Shown here one piece after another: positions 21,102 to 32,002 of a DNA stretch of 60,796 nt; the first letter of the stretch is position 1, and each line of letters begins with the position of its first letter. The stretch comes from Zychaea mexicana (lineage: Eukaryota > Mucoromycota > Mucoromycetes > Mucorales > Lichtheimiaceae). The translations under genes and the position numbers were made by a program. The stretch covers positions 1-60,796 of the forward strand of contig NW_026516852.1 of the NCBI RefSeq assembly GCF_025766255.1. Reading direction: 5' to 3'. The notes below the pieces were generated by a model that did not search any database, was not told where the DNA came from, and was given only the letters and a program-made list of their open reading frames with translations.

Positions 21102-21232
21102 GGGGGGTTTGGGAGGCTTGCCCCCCACTTTAAGGTCAAGGGGGGAACCCCCTTGCGACGCGTTTCCGTTGAATGACACGGAGCGAAGCGGAGGGGCTCA
21201 TTCATCCGAGCGAAGCGAGGAAGGACCGCTAG
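21102..21232 (+). mobile_element. Probable Helitron 3' terminus with hairpins and CTAG end
   Basis: The stretch has two GC hairpins: 21102-21126 (G6...C6) and 21137-21155, CAAGGGGG-GAA-CCCCCTTG, a perfect 8 bp stem. Two copies of the very stable GCGAAGC mini-hairpin follow (21183-21189, 21210-21216), and it ends ACCGCTAG at 21232 followed by T. A hairpin shortly before CTRR and insertion next to T is the established Helitron 3' signature. The 5' TC end was not located. Confidence 0.6.
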
Positions 21233-22387
21233 TATTTATTAAACCTGCAAGATCGCCTTTTTTCCCCTACCGCACATCAACAACAACACTAGGATCGGTT
21301 GAAACAACGGGAACAGAATCAAGAGCAACAGCAACAGGATCAAGATCAGCTACTGACCGCTGATGGATTCTCCTCTCCTTGGGTAATGTATACATTACGC
21401 CAGCAGCTGCAATACATCTTTCTTCATTGAACAACAAGTGTACTAAATCAATCATAAATTAGTTCCAAGTTTTGTAGTAGCAGTAAAAAAAGACATGTAA
21501 ATTGGCCTGTGCAGTCATTCAGTAGTGTACATACGAGGTAAATATGTGTAATGGTTTAGCCAACACTAGTAAACTTTTTAAAGCCATAAGGCACTTTTTT
21601 CGTTATGCAATGACGTACAGTAGTACATACGATGGTATTTTAAATCAACGCGCTAATTTAGCAGTTTGTTCTCATTATGCGATTTCAATCGGTCCTCTAG
21701 CTGTTGTTGCCACTTTTAGCGTTAGCGTAAATCGGAGAACGTTGTCACGGCCCCCATGCTATCCGCCAAAGATATGCAGTCAAGGAAATTGTAACTACAT
21801 CGTCACGAGCATAGGGTATATCGACGCCTTTCAACACACATTATCATATACGGTTTCAAATGAATAGGGTAGAGAGAGAGAGAGAGAGACACGCGACTTT
21901 ATCGTGTCGGATTCTGGTGGGAGGGCATGTGCACAACTCAATTTACGACTGAAACTTGACAAAGTCCCGTCAATCTGCATGCAAGCTTCTTTCACAGGCG
22001 TCAATCGTCTGCATGAAAAATGGTGCCCTCGCAGATGAACAACAACAAGGAGGGAATCATTGGAATCAGTAAGAGTTCCCAACCCCCCCCCACATTGCGC
22101 CTATAATTACAACCTCGACAAAACAAAAAGCAATTACTGCTAAAAATGCTAACAGGGGGGACACAACACAGAAAATCAATTCAATGACAAATGTTGCACG
22201 GATAACTGTTATGCCGCTGACCGGAATGGGATTTCTCGTGTAACCCAGCACATTTTTTCAATTTTCATTTTTGTTGTTGACAGCAAACAAAGGTAACACT
22301 AAACTTTGATTATTATTATTATTATTATTTATTCTCTTTTTCATCCATGAGGGAATGTGTGTATTGGTGCGTGTTGCACACAGACAC
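21233..22387. other. About 1.15 kb, no convincing gene
   Basis: Holds an 84-codon open stretch just after the Helitron end and a 107-codon open frame (21544-21867) without motifs. A hydrophobic minus-strand stretch (22066-22251, LIFCVVSPLLAFLAVIAF) could be a lone exon but has no splice partner that I can find. A GA run lies near 21872-21888 and an ATT microsatellite at 22309-22330. Confidence 0.35.
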
Positions 22388-23270
22388 CTATTCCTGGATC
22401 TTCTTGTCACTGTCGTTGGGTATCCACAATCCTTCCAGGTCATAATGCTTGCGAACCTCAGGCGTAAACAGGTGCACCACGCAACTTCCCAAGTCGATCA
22501 ACACCCAACCCGATTGATCATCCCGTCCTTCGATATGGGGTGCTGTCAATTCATCTTGTACCGATGGATTTTCTCGAATCGCTTTGTTTACCTATATATA
22601 TATATATATGACATATCAGTCATCACCCAAAGCTTGCCTTTTTTTTATATACCGCCCCCCCCATTTGAGAACTTACTGTCTGTCGTATTTGCTCAGCAAC
22701 ATTACAGAGAAACCGGTCTCCTTTATCGCTTTCCGCAACAATCATATATTCAGTCCAGTCACACCGACCGCGCACATCCAGCACCTGAACCGCGTCCATT
22801 TTGTTTTCTTCCAACAAAGCCTGAATGTTCTCGGGCGTCATGTCACCCGAATCAATCAGTCGTTTTGAGGCTTCTTGCATGGCCCATCGTCCATGGAGAT
22901 GATCGCCGACTGCTCGGCGTTGCCATAACGGTACAAAATTTTGATCGTGTTGTTGCTCGTCCTCCACAAACCATTCCGTGTCTACCAATTCTTCTTCTTC
23001 CTGTACTTGTTCACTTTGGAGTTCTGGGTACAATTCAGGATAGTCTTTTGGATCGATCGTTTCTAATTCGTCTTGATTCTCCTCGTTTTGTTGTTGTGTT
23101 GGTGGTGGTATTGTGCTTGACCATCGGGTAGACAGACATGACAATGGGGTGGGTCGTAACGGTAATCGTGTAGCAGTGGTAGTAGTAGTAGTAGTTATAG
23201 TAGTAGGGTGTACTAGGAGTCGAGGTCGCAGTAATGCGAATCTATGCAATGTACAAGTCAACTTATGCAT
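22388..23270 (-). CDS. RsfS/Iojap-like mitochondrial ribosome-associated factor
   Basis: Two exons, 22677-23270 and 22388-22591, joined over an 85 bp intron (GTAAGT...TATATAG, phase 0), give 265 residues. The ATG at 23270 is the first in frame. Residues 1-60 are rich in R, L, S and T and look like a mitochondrial presequence. An acidic linker (65-115) precedes the RsfS domain (about 158-260): [20 protein letters not shown], then [35 protein letters not shown], all hallmark segments. Family members bind uL14 of the large subunit and block or delay subunit joining; here this is expected in mitochondria. In yeast the domain is the N-terminal part of Atp25; this stand-alone form resembles human MALSU1. 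The RsfS assignment is secure, the exact role is inferred. Confidence 0.93.
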
Positions 23271-24045
23271 TGTTATTATGGAAACCCAAAATAAAAATTG
23301 GGGAACGTCGGTGATGGGTTGATACGCGCAGCAAAAGCAGCCCAGTGTCTCCGAAGAAAACTTTTTTCAAAGGCCGCGGGTTGTCAACGTTGCCCAAAGA
23401 CGCGTGGGCTTCTTTTGGGTGATACGAGGAAAGGACAGTGTGTTTTTAGTTTGGGGATGAGTGTACATGTCACACAGAAACCAGGCACGGATGACTCTGT
23501 AACCGCGCACACACACACACACACAAGCCTAACCCCCCGAAAAGTCATCCGATCGTTTTTCGTGTCTACTTTGAACAAATCTCACCCACGATCGCCGTGG
23601 ATAGCAAGTTGGCTTTAGTGTGTGTGTGTGTGTGCTATTGTATTCGTATTATTATTATTGTTGTTGTTATTGTTGTTGTTGTTGGGCGTCCCGTCCCTCC
23701 TTGTTTCTCTCACGCATGACCTGTTCCTTTTTACGGGAAATCGACATTTTGCAGAGGGCGGGTCTGGTTTCATTTCACACATTTTTACTAAAAGGGGGGG
23801 GGGTGTCATGATTTTGGAGAGAGAGAGAGAGACAAGTAAAAAAGAAAGGTATTTATACAACGAGCGTTAGGGCTTCGACAGATTTATCTACAGAGGGATA
23901 GATATAGAGCAAGGGAGAGATAGAGAAAAAGATATGCAAATTATAATAACACATGATTGGAGGGGGGGGATGAAAGATGAATTGGGGCCTTTTTTTTGTT
24001 TTCTTGGTTTTTCCAGTAGATGGTTTTTGACGATGCTTGTAGGGA
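23271..24045. other. Intergenic, microsatellite-rich
   Basis: Lies upstream of the RsfS-like gene and downstream of the C2H2 gene. Contains a CA run (about 23508-23524), a GT run (23618-23632), ATT/GTT triplets (23645-23684), a G run near 23796 and a GA run near 23817. No gene seen. Confidence 0.5.
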
Positions 24046-24838
24046 CTACGCAGCATAGTAGCAGTGCTGGGCAGACGATGGCTTTGGCTCGATGCAAGCA
24101 ATGGTGGCCAAGTCCCTCAGCGACTCATAAAAGAGCGGCGTCTCCCGGAAACGCGCAAACCCCTCCAGCGCCTCGAATTCGTCCAGGGTCAAATGAATTG
24201 GGTTGCACAGATCGGCTACGGATAAACGTCGCTGTTTCTGTACCTCCTCCTCGTCCTCCTCTTGATGGTCACTATTATACTCATTGTCCTGTTGTGGTCG
24301 TTCTTCTTGTTCTTGTTGTTCGTTAATCTCCTCAAACGCGTCCTCATCGCTGCTGCTCCAACTTGCTTGTTCCGGCGAGCCAAGAGAGACAGGAGACATC
24401 AAACCGCCCTGATAGACTCGTGTGGTGGATGCTTGTTCTTGATGCTGCTTCCGAGGTTGTTGTTGATTGGGATGAGGGGAGGTCGTCGTTCGATGCGTTT
24501 GGGTGTGTTGCATCATGTTGTCCCATCGACTGAACATGCGGGTGCAGCCAGGCACAATGCATTGATAGGGTTTCTATCGTGTCTTTGATGTTAGTCCTGG
24601 ATGACAAGTGGGTGTATAAGAAGGCAAGGTTGTTGCGCAGCAGCATGCGCTAAAGTAGGAAGTGTGAGAAGATAATTACCTCGCCGGTGTGCTTTCGCGT
24701 ATGTCGAGCCAAGTGTTCGCTTCGAGTGAACACCATATGACAGTCGCCAAAGCCTGTGCATTGGAACAACTTTGGTCTGGATTCGCTGCTGCTGTGGCTG
24801 TGGCTGCTGCTGCTGCGTGATTTTCTTACGGCTGGCAT
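24046..24838 (-). CDS. Two-finger C2H2 transcription factor (Msn2-like fingers)
   Basis: Exons 24680-24838 and 24046-24573 flank a 106 bp intron (GTAATT...GATAG) that splits the linker between the fingers in phase 0 (HTGE|KPY). Product 228 residues. The ATG at 24838 was chosen because the frame upstream is low-complexity Q/N and S/F sequence. Finger 1 (about residues 25-50) reads [17 protein letters not shown]; finger 2 (55-80) reads [19 protein letters not shown]. The RSEHLxRH and SRxDNMxQH contact helices are those of Msn2/Seb1-type factors that bind AGGGG stress elements. An acidic Q/E-rich region (about 115-165) and a conserved-looking tail ([18 protein letters not shown]) follow. Nuclear regulator, probably stress or growth related; target genes are unknown. 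Confidence 0.9.
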
Positions 24839-25626
24839 TGTTGTTGGTCTTATTGTGTGTTCGTATGTATTTCTGTAAAGGTGCAATCGTTGATAATGGG
24901 GTGTGGTATCGTTGTTGTTGTTGCTGTTGTTGTTGTGGTAGTTGCTGTTTGACTGGAGAAAGAGAGAAAGAGAGAAAGAAAGAAAGAAAGAGAGGCGAAG
25001 GAAGGGGGGAGGGGGGAGTCTCGGCTTTGACCTTTTTTGTAAAGGCGTCGTCTGTGGCCCAAGTAAAAAAAAAAAAAAAAGGTCCGTCGTCATTGTGATG
25101 AAAAATTGTTGTGCCAGATTCCACAGTGTTCCACACACGCTCCTTTGACTCATCGGGATTCCCTTTTTTTTTTTTTTGGTGGTTGCAACCTCTCTCTCTC
25201 TACCTTTTACGTACCTTTTTTTTTTTTTATGGCGGCGACGAGAAGACGGACGCGTGGCCCATTCATCGCGGTACTACTTTTGCTGCGGACACTCAGGGCC
25301 AAGCACAAAAAGAAAAATTTTTATTCTTTCCTTCTTTCAATCATCTGATCAACTCCAAAAAAAAAGAAAGCGTAGGCTGGTACTGGTAGTAGTAGCAGCA
25401 GGGGTTGGGGGGTTTAGAGAGAGAGAGAAAGAGACAACAACATCACCTGTTGCGGCGTTGCACAATGGCAATCCAACTTGGTCAGGGCGCTATTCAGGCA
25501 CGCTTTTCCTAAACCTCAAAAAAAAAAAGAACGTTGTGTGTGTGTGTGTACTTTGTGTGTATTTCTTTGCTCATTGTAACCTCATGGGGGGGCCCCATTC
25601 GTGAAATGGGTGTCTCTCTCTGACTC

Positions 25627-25658
<32 letters not shown>

Positions 25659-26941
25659 CGAAGATCGCCGCTCTTCGGCCGTCTTGACGTAAAAGGGTTG
25701 TTGTCGCATGTTTAACTAACCTGGCAGCCCAAAGGGTTTTCCACTTCTTGACAGCTCTACTCCGCTGGACATGGATTGTACTGGGTGGAAAATGTGTTTT
25801 CTATAGTCACACATCCCAGTCGTTGAGTGGATCATGCTAAAGATAGTCCCATTGTTCCTTATTACTACTACTACTACTACTGCTACTACTTTTCAATCTG
25901 CCCAGTGCCGCATCATTGACAAACTAGACTTTTTATTAAAGTGCGTCGTGTCCCCACATGGGATGGCTATCTGCCAAAGTGAGTACTTTTTTATCGATTG
26001 GCCAAAAGAGCCGAGTCCAGCTTTTGTCACATTTTGGGATGTGTGGTGCCTGAAGTCATTCATTAGTAATGCGCTCAAAAGTGTGTGCCTGTTTCAAAAA
26101 AAAGTCCGCTGTACCCAAAAAAAAATCAGAGGCCCGGCCTGGAATAACACGGAGTACCCCTAAGCCTATCTATCTATCTATCTGTATCTATCTATCATTC
26201 TATCAATCTACACTGCACGCGTCTGCTTAGGTGAAGGTATGCGTCGCACATGCCAGCCGAGGAGGACGAGTCTCACAGAGTCTTTTCCAAATAAATACAC
26301 AGTGTGAAACAATTTTTACCCGGAGAGAGGTGAGCTCGTCCAAGCTCGCGGTTTGCGGAGATCATGGGGATACGGAGGGTAGGAGGGTGGGCACGGTCCA
26401 CACCCCCCCCAACCCACTGTGTCTACTATGTGGCATGATATTAATCTTAAAAAGCAGACATCTTTTTTTTTTCTTTTCCATGCCATATTCTCGGTTCACA
26501 CGCGCAAGACAAACGATGACGAGAACTTACAAAGAATGAAGGATAACGTCATATTGCTTCACTCAGTGAACGATAAATTGCCTACGATTCGTTTTATACT
26601 AAAAGAATAACTGACACTCGATTTATTGAGCAAGTGTATTGGAAGGTAGCGTGATGTACAGTAGATTATCATTGACGTCTTTGACATCGTTCCTGCATGG
26701 CGCGCTCTTATCGATATGGTATATTAAAGCAAATGACAACTGGTTGTGGATCGACAGCGAGCATGATATCATCGTTTTGCAAGACGTAGTCACACTTCAC
26801 TTCCCAAATTGTTGTACATGGATGTGCCATGATGAATGTTGGGTCTACTGACCGTTGTATATTATGTAATTCAAGCATAATATTGACAGGACTTTATAGC
26901 CACTGCCACTAAACGCTGTTGGGCAAAAGACTTATTCAAAA
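24839..26941. other. Upstream region of the C2H2 gene, low complexity
   Basis: The first ~300 bases hold GTT/GCT repeats and A or T homopolymers and probably carry the C2H2 5' UTR. Farther right are CT runs (25614-25658), an ACT repeat (25864-25890), CTAT repeats (26166-26205) and C/T homopolymers. Open frames here are low complexity. Nothing else recognised up to 26941; a 70-codon frame at 26639-26851 (WLWIDSEHDIIVLQ) could be an exon. Confidence 0.4.
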
Positions 26942-27259
26942 ATGAGTATGTCTGGGCCATTGCATCATCGTCTCTCGCTCTCCGACGATTGCACAAACGC
27001 TAAAAGAAAGGTATGAAGTCATGCTTGGGAAATTGTGTGCGACGAGCTATTTAGACAGCACGCATGAGACGCTAACTATTATTGATGTGCATCTTTTTAG
27101 GCTACGAAGCGAATTGAGCATTTAGTTTTACTGGATAATCCGTATATCAAAGGTTCTTGGCTTTTGCTCTCTTTGTATGGTCAAAGGCAAAACTTAGAAG
27201 AACACGTCCAAGCGTTTGGATTAGTTGAAACCTGTTTTAATAAAAAATATCGTTTATGA
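26942..27259 (+). CDS. Small two-exon hypothetical protein
   Basis: Exon 1 (26942-27010, 23 codons from ATG) joins exon 2 (27101-27259) over a 90 bp intron with donor GTATGA, a GCTAAC branch-like site and acceptor TTTTTAG, in phase 0, giving 75 residues ending KKYRL. Exon 2 alone (IEHLVLLDNPYIKGSWLLLS) looks protein-like. In exon 1 another frame (DFIATATKRCWAKDLFKNEY) is also open and looks coding, so the true first exon frame may differ and the gene may start farther upstream. Family not recognised. Confidence 0.35.
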
Positions 27260-27721
27260 TGGTCTATTCTGTCAGTGAGAGAGAGAGAGAGAGAGAAACC
27301 AGAAATCAATGTTAAACCAGCTTCTTCTTGCCCTTGCTTATACTATTAGAGTTAGCCTCCCTCGATTTTTTCTTCAAGACGTTCTTCTTTTTTTTAAAAC
27401 AAACGACCCTTGAGCTGAATTTCCACTAAACTATTCTTTTCAAAAGTAAACTTTTTTTTATGCTCATGCTTTCATTCCCAGTTTGCAAATTTATTCAACA
27501 TGCCCAATGAAAGTTTGCATGAGAGCCAACGAAGAAAAAAAAAGGTCAATGGGGAATGTAACTGAAAAAGTGCCGTTTCCCAAGTGTGGTGACGTCGCCA
27601 ATTCAAAAAGTGGTGGTAAGGGAGAGAGCCAAGCCGCAAAGTGCGCGCTGTGCGGGAAAGTAAAAAGCCCTTGAAACCTGTCAACTCCTTCTCTTTCAGC
27701 ATTGGAACATTTGAAAAGAAA

Positions 27722-28012
27722 ATGCATCGTTCATTCAGCAGCACAGCCTCCGCGGCTAAATTCTACAAAGTCACTTTAACACGCTCCACCATTGGTCTCT
27801 CCAAAGATTACCGTGCTGCCGCTCAAACCCTCGGCTTATTTCGATTGAACCAAACATCGTATCAACCTGTTAATCCCAGTACAGCCGGTCTCATTTTGAA
27901 ATTGAAGGAAATTGTACGAGTACAGAACGTCGATCAGATTCCCGAGAAAACCGCCGTCGCCGCCATCAACAAGGCTGAACGAGGTTACAAGGTTGTTGGT
28001 CGCATGCTGTAG
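27722..28012 (+). CDS. MRPL33: Mitochondrial large-subunit ribosomal protein uL30
   Basis: Single exon, 96 residues from the ATG at 27722; the frame extends upstream with a poorer N-terminus and another ATG is not needed. Residues 1-14 (MHRSFSSTASAAKF) are a short mitochondrial presequence. The rest is a complete uL30 fold: YKVTLTRSTIGLSKDYRAAA, LGLFRLNQTSYQP, AGLILKLKEIVRV. Length suits the bacterial/mitochondrial form (yeast Mrpl33). It acts in the large subunit of the mitoribosome. The RsfS-like gene, which acts on the same particle, lies 4.5 kb away; there is no sign of shared control. A CT microsatellite lies just past the stop. Confidence 0.95.
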   Translation: MHRSFSSTASAAKFYKVTLTRSTIGLSKDYRAAAQTLGLFRLNQTSYQPVNPSTAGLILKLKEIVRVQNVDQIPEKTAVAAINKAERGYKVVGRML

Positions 28013-30510
28013 AAAAACAAAAACTAAAAAGAAACCCCCCTTTACCTTTATTATTTCGTGTCTCTCTCTCTCTCTCTCTCTCTCTGTAAATATTCATAAT
28101 ATGAAAACCCATCAGCTAGTTCTTTGATATGTTTTGTCAAGGAAAAATCAATACTCGCACTTTTCTTGTTGCCATGCGTTTGTTCACAGTGTGTGGAGGA
28201 GGGGGAGAAATAGCAATTAACTTTGATAGTGCATAACAATACAGCATGAGACACACAGGTCATCATCATCAAGGTAAAACGATGTTCCATCCACGTTTAA
28301 TCACCAGAAACTTGCTCAAAGAAATATCATGTCGGCTCTAGCATAGTATACGAAAAGGGATCATTCTTGCAAAGTGGCATGTGGTAGTAATGGTCCGGTT
28401 TTAAGTATCGTCGCCTCTCCTAAGAGGAAGCAAAAAAGCACCGAGAACGACCCATTTGTTTTGGATCGTTACAAAGAAGTAGACTAATTTTGACAACGCA
28501 GAGATTTATTGGTTGGACTTAACGGGTGTATATCGTACAATGCTTTGAATAAACAAGCGCTTGATACTTATAATGGGATTTCTGTGGCAATCAGCTTCTT
28601 ACAACGGTTAATTGGTATAACACAGTAGTACGCAGATAATATCGGCAACAGCCTATTCCATCCCATACACAACAACATATAGAGCAATGTTGTTGTCGCA
28701 TATCACCAGTATATGGGTAGGAGTAGCATTGTTCTACGACTTGCAGCAATGTTGCCCTTTTTGAGAAAGCATTCTGAGCAAGAGATCATCTGCTGACGAT
28801 GAGACGAATACCAATAATAATATAACAGACAATAGTGATAGCAATCACACATACTCACCGCACATCAAGCTGATGTAGTTGCATAGGTTAATATACAAAG
28901 ATGCGTACAGTATATTTTGGCCATAGTGATTGTTACTACAGTAGCTCAATTTCACAATTGTTGGTCTATGGTTTATGGCACCAGTGCTGTATTGGCTTTC
29001 TTGTTGATGAGACCTGAAAACTTAGGGCATCGGCTGTATCAATAAAAAAAATATACAGCAGACCAAAGATGTACTATATACCCGGAAATGCGGCTGAGCG
29101 ATCCGATATTGACATTGGTACTTAGGGGAGGACCCTCACAATGCCGGTAAGGTGAGCATTACATACAGCCGCTTTATTAACAAGATCAATACCCCATTGA
29201 GCAATCGTATGGTATATATGCTATGTAATCCAACTTGTTGGAGGAGTGATGTTATGGGTGTGAGGCAGTTACAATGTTGCTTTCCGTACAAAATAAGCTT
29301 GTTTCCTTCTTTTGTCCCACGTCACTATGCGAACGACTTGAGCAACAGCTTGTTTTCAGTTTGTGAAACATGCTCTGATCACCATCGTCCTCATGACCGT
29401 GATATGTAGATCTGTCAAGCATTCTTTGGAGACGCGAAGCACTGTTTACTCGAATCTCAAGGGAGGTAGGGAAGGGGAACGTTCTTTATGTCACGTTGTT
29501 TTTTTTTCACATCATGAAACAGACAAGCGGAAGAAGAAGAAGAAGCGACGAGAACAAAAGACAAAGTACAAAGAGAATCCCATTTTGCTACTACCATCGT
29601 ATAGATTTAGCAAAGGTGCTTTTACATGATGCATCAGGCTTGGGTGATGGGCGACAACAGAATTTTTGTTGTTGCTCCTACATAGGATGAAAATAACTTA
29701 ACACGAGGGAGTTTAGCTCATTTACACATGTCAATTCATATGTTGCACAAAGAGATTGCCATTTTACTATTTGAGTCCAACATGCACACGCTCAACTCTA
29801 CGCTGTTGTAACGTTTGCGTATGAATACAAATTACGCTAGTACACTTGATAGAAACTCATTTCGCATATTAGAGAAAGGTCGGAGACAAGTGTTTTCTAA
29901 CCAAGCAACATACTCGAAACCCACAGCATCCCATCATTAACCGTTGTATTTCCGCTGAGAATGATACAGCACCGAGAAAAAAAAAAGTGAAAGGGGTGAA
30001 AAAGTGATTGATGAAGCATATATGAAAAGTATGGCCTGTCATGACCTTTCAAGAAAGAAAAGCGTCAGAGTATGATAGGGAAAAGATCTGCGTAGTATTT
30101 AGTACTAGCGGTGGAACCCGAAAACAAGCAAGTACCGATACATGGTGCGGGGTTATGGAAGACACGTAGATCACTTTGGATCATGTATTATATGGGAATC
30201 ACAACGTGCTGCTATCCAAGAGAGAGAGAGAGAGAGAGTGTGTGTCGGCGGTCACAGCGCAAAAGTAAAAGATGGATGACGAGGATGATATTGGCTAATT
30301 AATCCCAATTTTTGTAACACAGTCTTGCCTCCGTTCTTCTTTTCTGTAGGCGTTGCTTTTTAGGGTTCTGCTGCTCTCTCTTTCACCTCTTTTGCTTTTC
30401 TTTGTTCCTCTTTTTTCTCCCTTTCTTTAACTTTCTTTTTCTGTATCCACCCAGGCTGGTGCGGTCTTGACAACAACAAAGCAACAGAAACAGAACCGAG
30501 GTTTGGGGTC
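28013..30510. other. 2.5 kb intergenic, no gene recognised
   Basis: Contains CT (28060-28085) and GA (30220-30238) microsatellites and scattered short open frames without motifs or splice partners. The last ~150 bases are T/C-rich with a CTGTAGG site at about 30344-30350, possibly a 5' UTR exon of the next gene. Confidence 0.4.
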
Positions 30511-31791
30511 ATGGCGAACCATTCGTCATCAAACCACAGTAGCAACAATACCAGCAACAGCAGCAGCAATACTGAACGTCCTCCCTCGGCATTCCAGTGG
30601 CCTATTCCATCCGCCTCATCAGACATTACAATCAAAGAGATTTTGGACAATTATCAACATGACCCCGAACTGCTGAAGCTTGTCCTATTGGCTAAAGCCG
30701 AGGAAGACAAGGTACTTGATAAATATGAAAAGACACGAAGTTTTCTTTGGAAGTCAAGGGCTTAACTTTTTCCTTTGGTGCCGGTTTAGAAACAAACAGC
30801 GCAAAGTACGCTGCAAATTGAACGAACACGTATTCAACAAAGAATGATGGACCTTGACGCTTTACGATCTTATCCACAACCGCCGCCTGGTGCGGTGGTT
30901 TATCACCACCAACAACATCAACAACAACAACATCAGCAGCATCCACAGCATCCACAACAGCAACAGCAGCAAGCGTATTGCAGTCTACCACCATTCCAGC
31001 AACAAGTGATTGCACGTGTCACGAGTGATCATCAACATCACCAGCCAGCGTCGCCGGCTGGATATTACCCACACTCTGCGCATCCACTTTGCCCACCTTC
31101 TGTATCTGAGCAACCACAGCCACAGCCACAACAACAACAACAACAGCAGCAGCAGCAGCAATCCACATCGCGGTCGTCGTATTATAACAATCGAGAGCAG
31201 AATAACCACGTCGGGAACAAAAGGCCGCACGACGCCAAGCTATCTCATGACCAAGTGATGGAAGTGCTTAAAGCCAAACTTCAACGCGGCAGCAATGCAG
31301 CAGAGAAAAACAAACGTGCCAGGACATTGCCTAATCCTTTGGGAAATACCAACACAGCACCAACAACAACAACGTCTACTAATACGACGACGACAGCATC
31401 AACACCATCCACTAACAATAACACTACGACGACCACTTCTACAACGACACCAACCGCAAAACCTGCTTTACCACCTCCACCACAACACCATCCGCAACCG
31501 CATCCCCCCTTGTCAACACCCTCTCCGCGGTCAGCCAAACCAGTTTTGCCACCCATCGACACAAGTGTGGGCCGGATACCCTCTCGTGGTCCATTGTCCT
31601 CCAATGCATCACACAAGCTACCCCCATTCTCTGCCACCGCTGCCCTCGCTGATGCACTGGTCATCAAGGGCGAACGCCGTGTCAAGTCTCTTTCCCCGCC
31701 TCCTTTTGGCACGGCAACGACGACGACGACGACCACCGCCACCACCACCACCACCACTGCTGCTGCTGCTGTTAGTCATCGCAATTCATGA
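30511..31791 (+). CDS. Q/H/T-rich low-complexity protein with conserved-looking helical N-terminus
   Basis: Exons 30511-30711 and 30790-31791, intron 78 bp (GTACTT...TTTAG), phase 0, 400 residues. After an S/N-rich start, residues 38-85 (ITIKEILDNYQHDPELLKLV, AKAEEDK, then TLQIERTRIQQRMMDLDALR across the junction) are probably a helical or coiled-coil module and the only part that looks constrained. Then come H/Q repeats, a basic patch near the middle (AKLQRGSNAAEKNKRAR) and T- and P-rich repeats. Such composition is common in fungal transcriptional co-regulators, but I do not recognise the family. The intron interrupts the helical module. Low-complexity repeats (CAA, ACA, ACG) probably vary between strains. 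Confidence 0.75.
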
Positions 31792-32002
31792 TTCTCATTT
31801 AATATTTTTGCTTGTTTGTTTATATATACACAATTTGAAAAAAAAAAAAAGCCAATTCCACAATAAAGTGAGAAAAAATGAGGGGAGAGAGTTGACGCGC
31901 GACGAAAAAGAAAGGAGGGTTTGGGGGAAGAGAGAGAGCAAAAAGTACATGTGATGATAGGAGCGTGTGGCTATGACGCACACTACCTTACGTAAAAAAC
32001 AT

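Noticed and set aside
23508..23632. CA and GT runs as a hairpin regulatory element
   Set aside because: Complementary dinucleotide runs are common microsatellites; nothing else supports a function.
24839..25153. N-terminal extension of the C2H2 factor
   Set aside because: The frame stays open upstream of the ATG at 24838, but only as Q/N, S and F runs from microsatellites; a 5' UTR is more likely.
31281..31757. Minus-strand V/G-rich frame opposite the Q/T-rich protein
   Set aside because: Mirror image of ACA/ACG codon repeats in the plus-strand gene, which has a supported intron.
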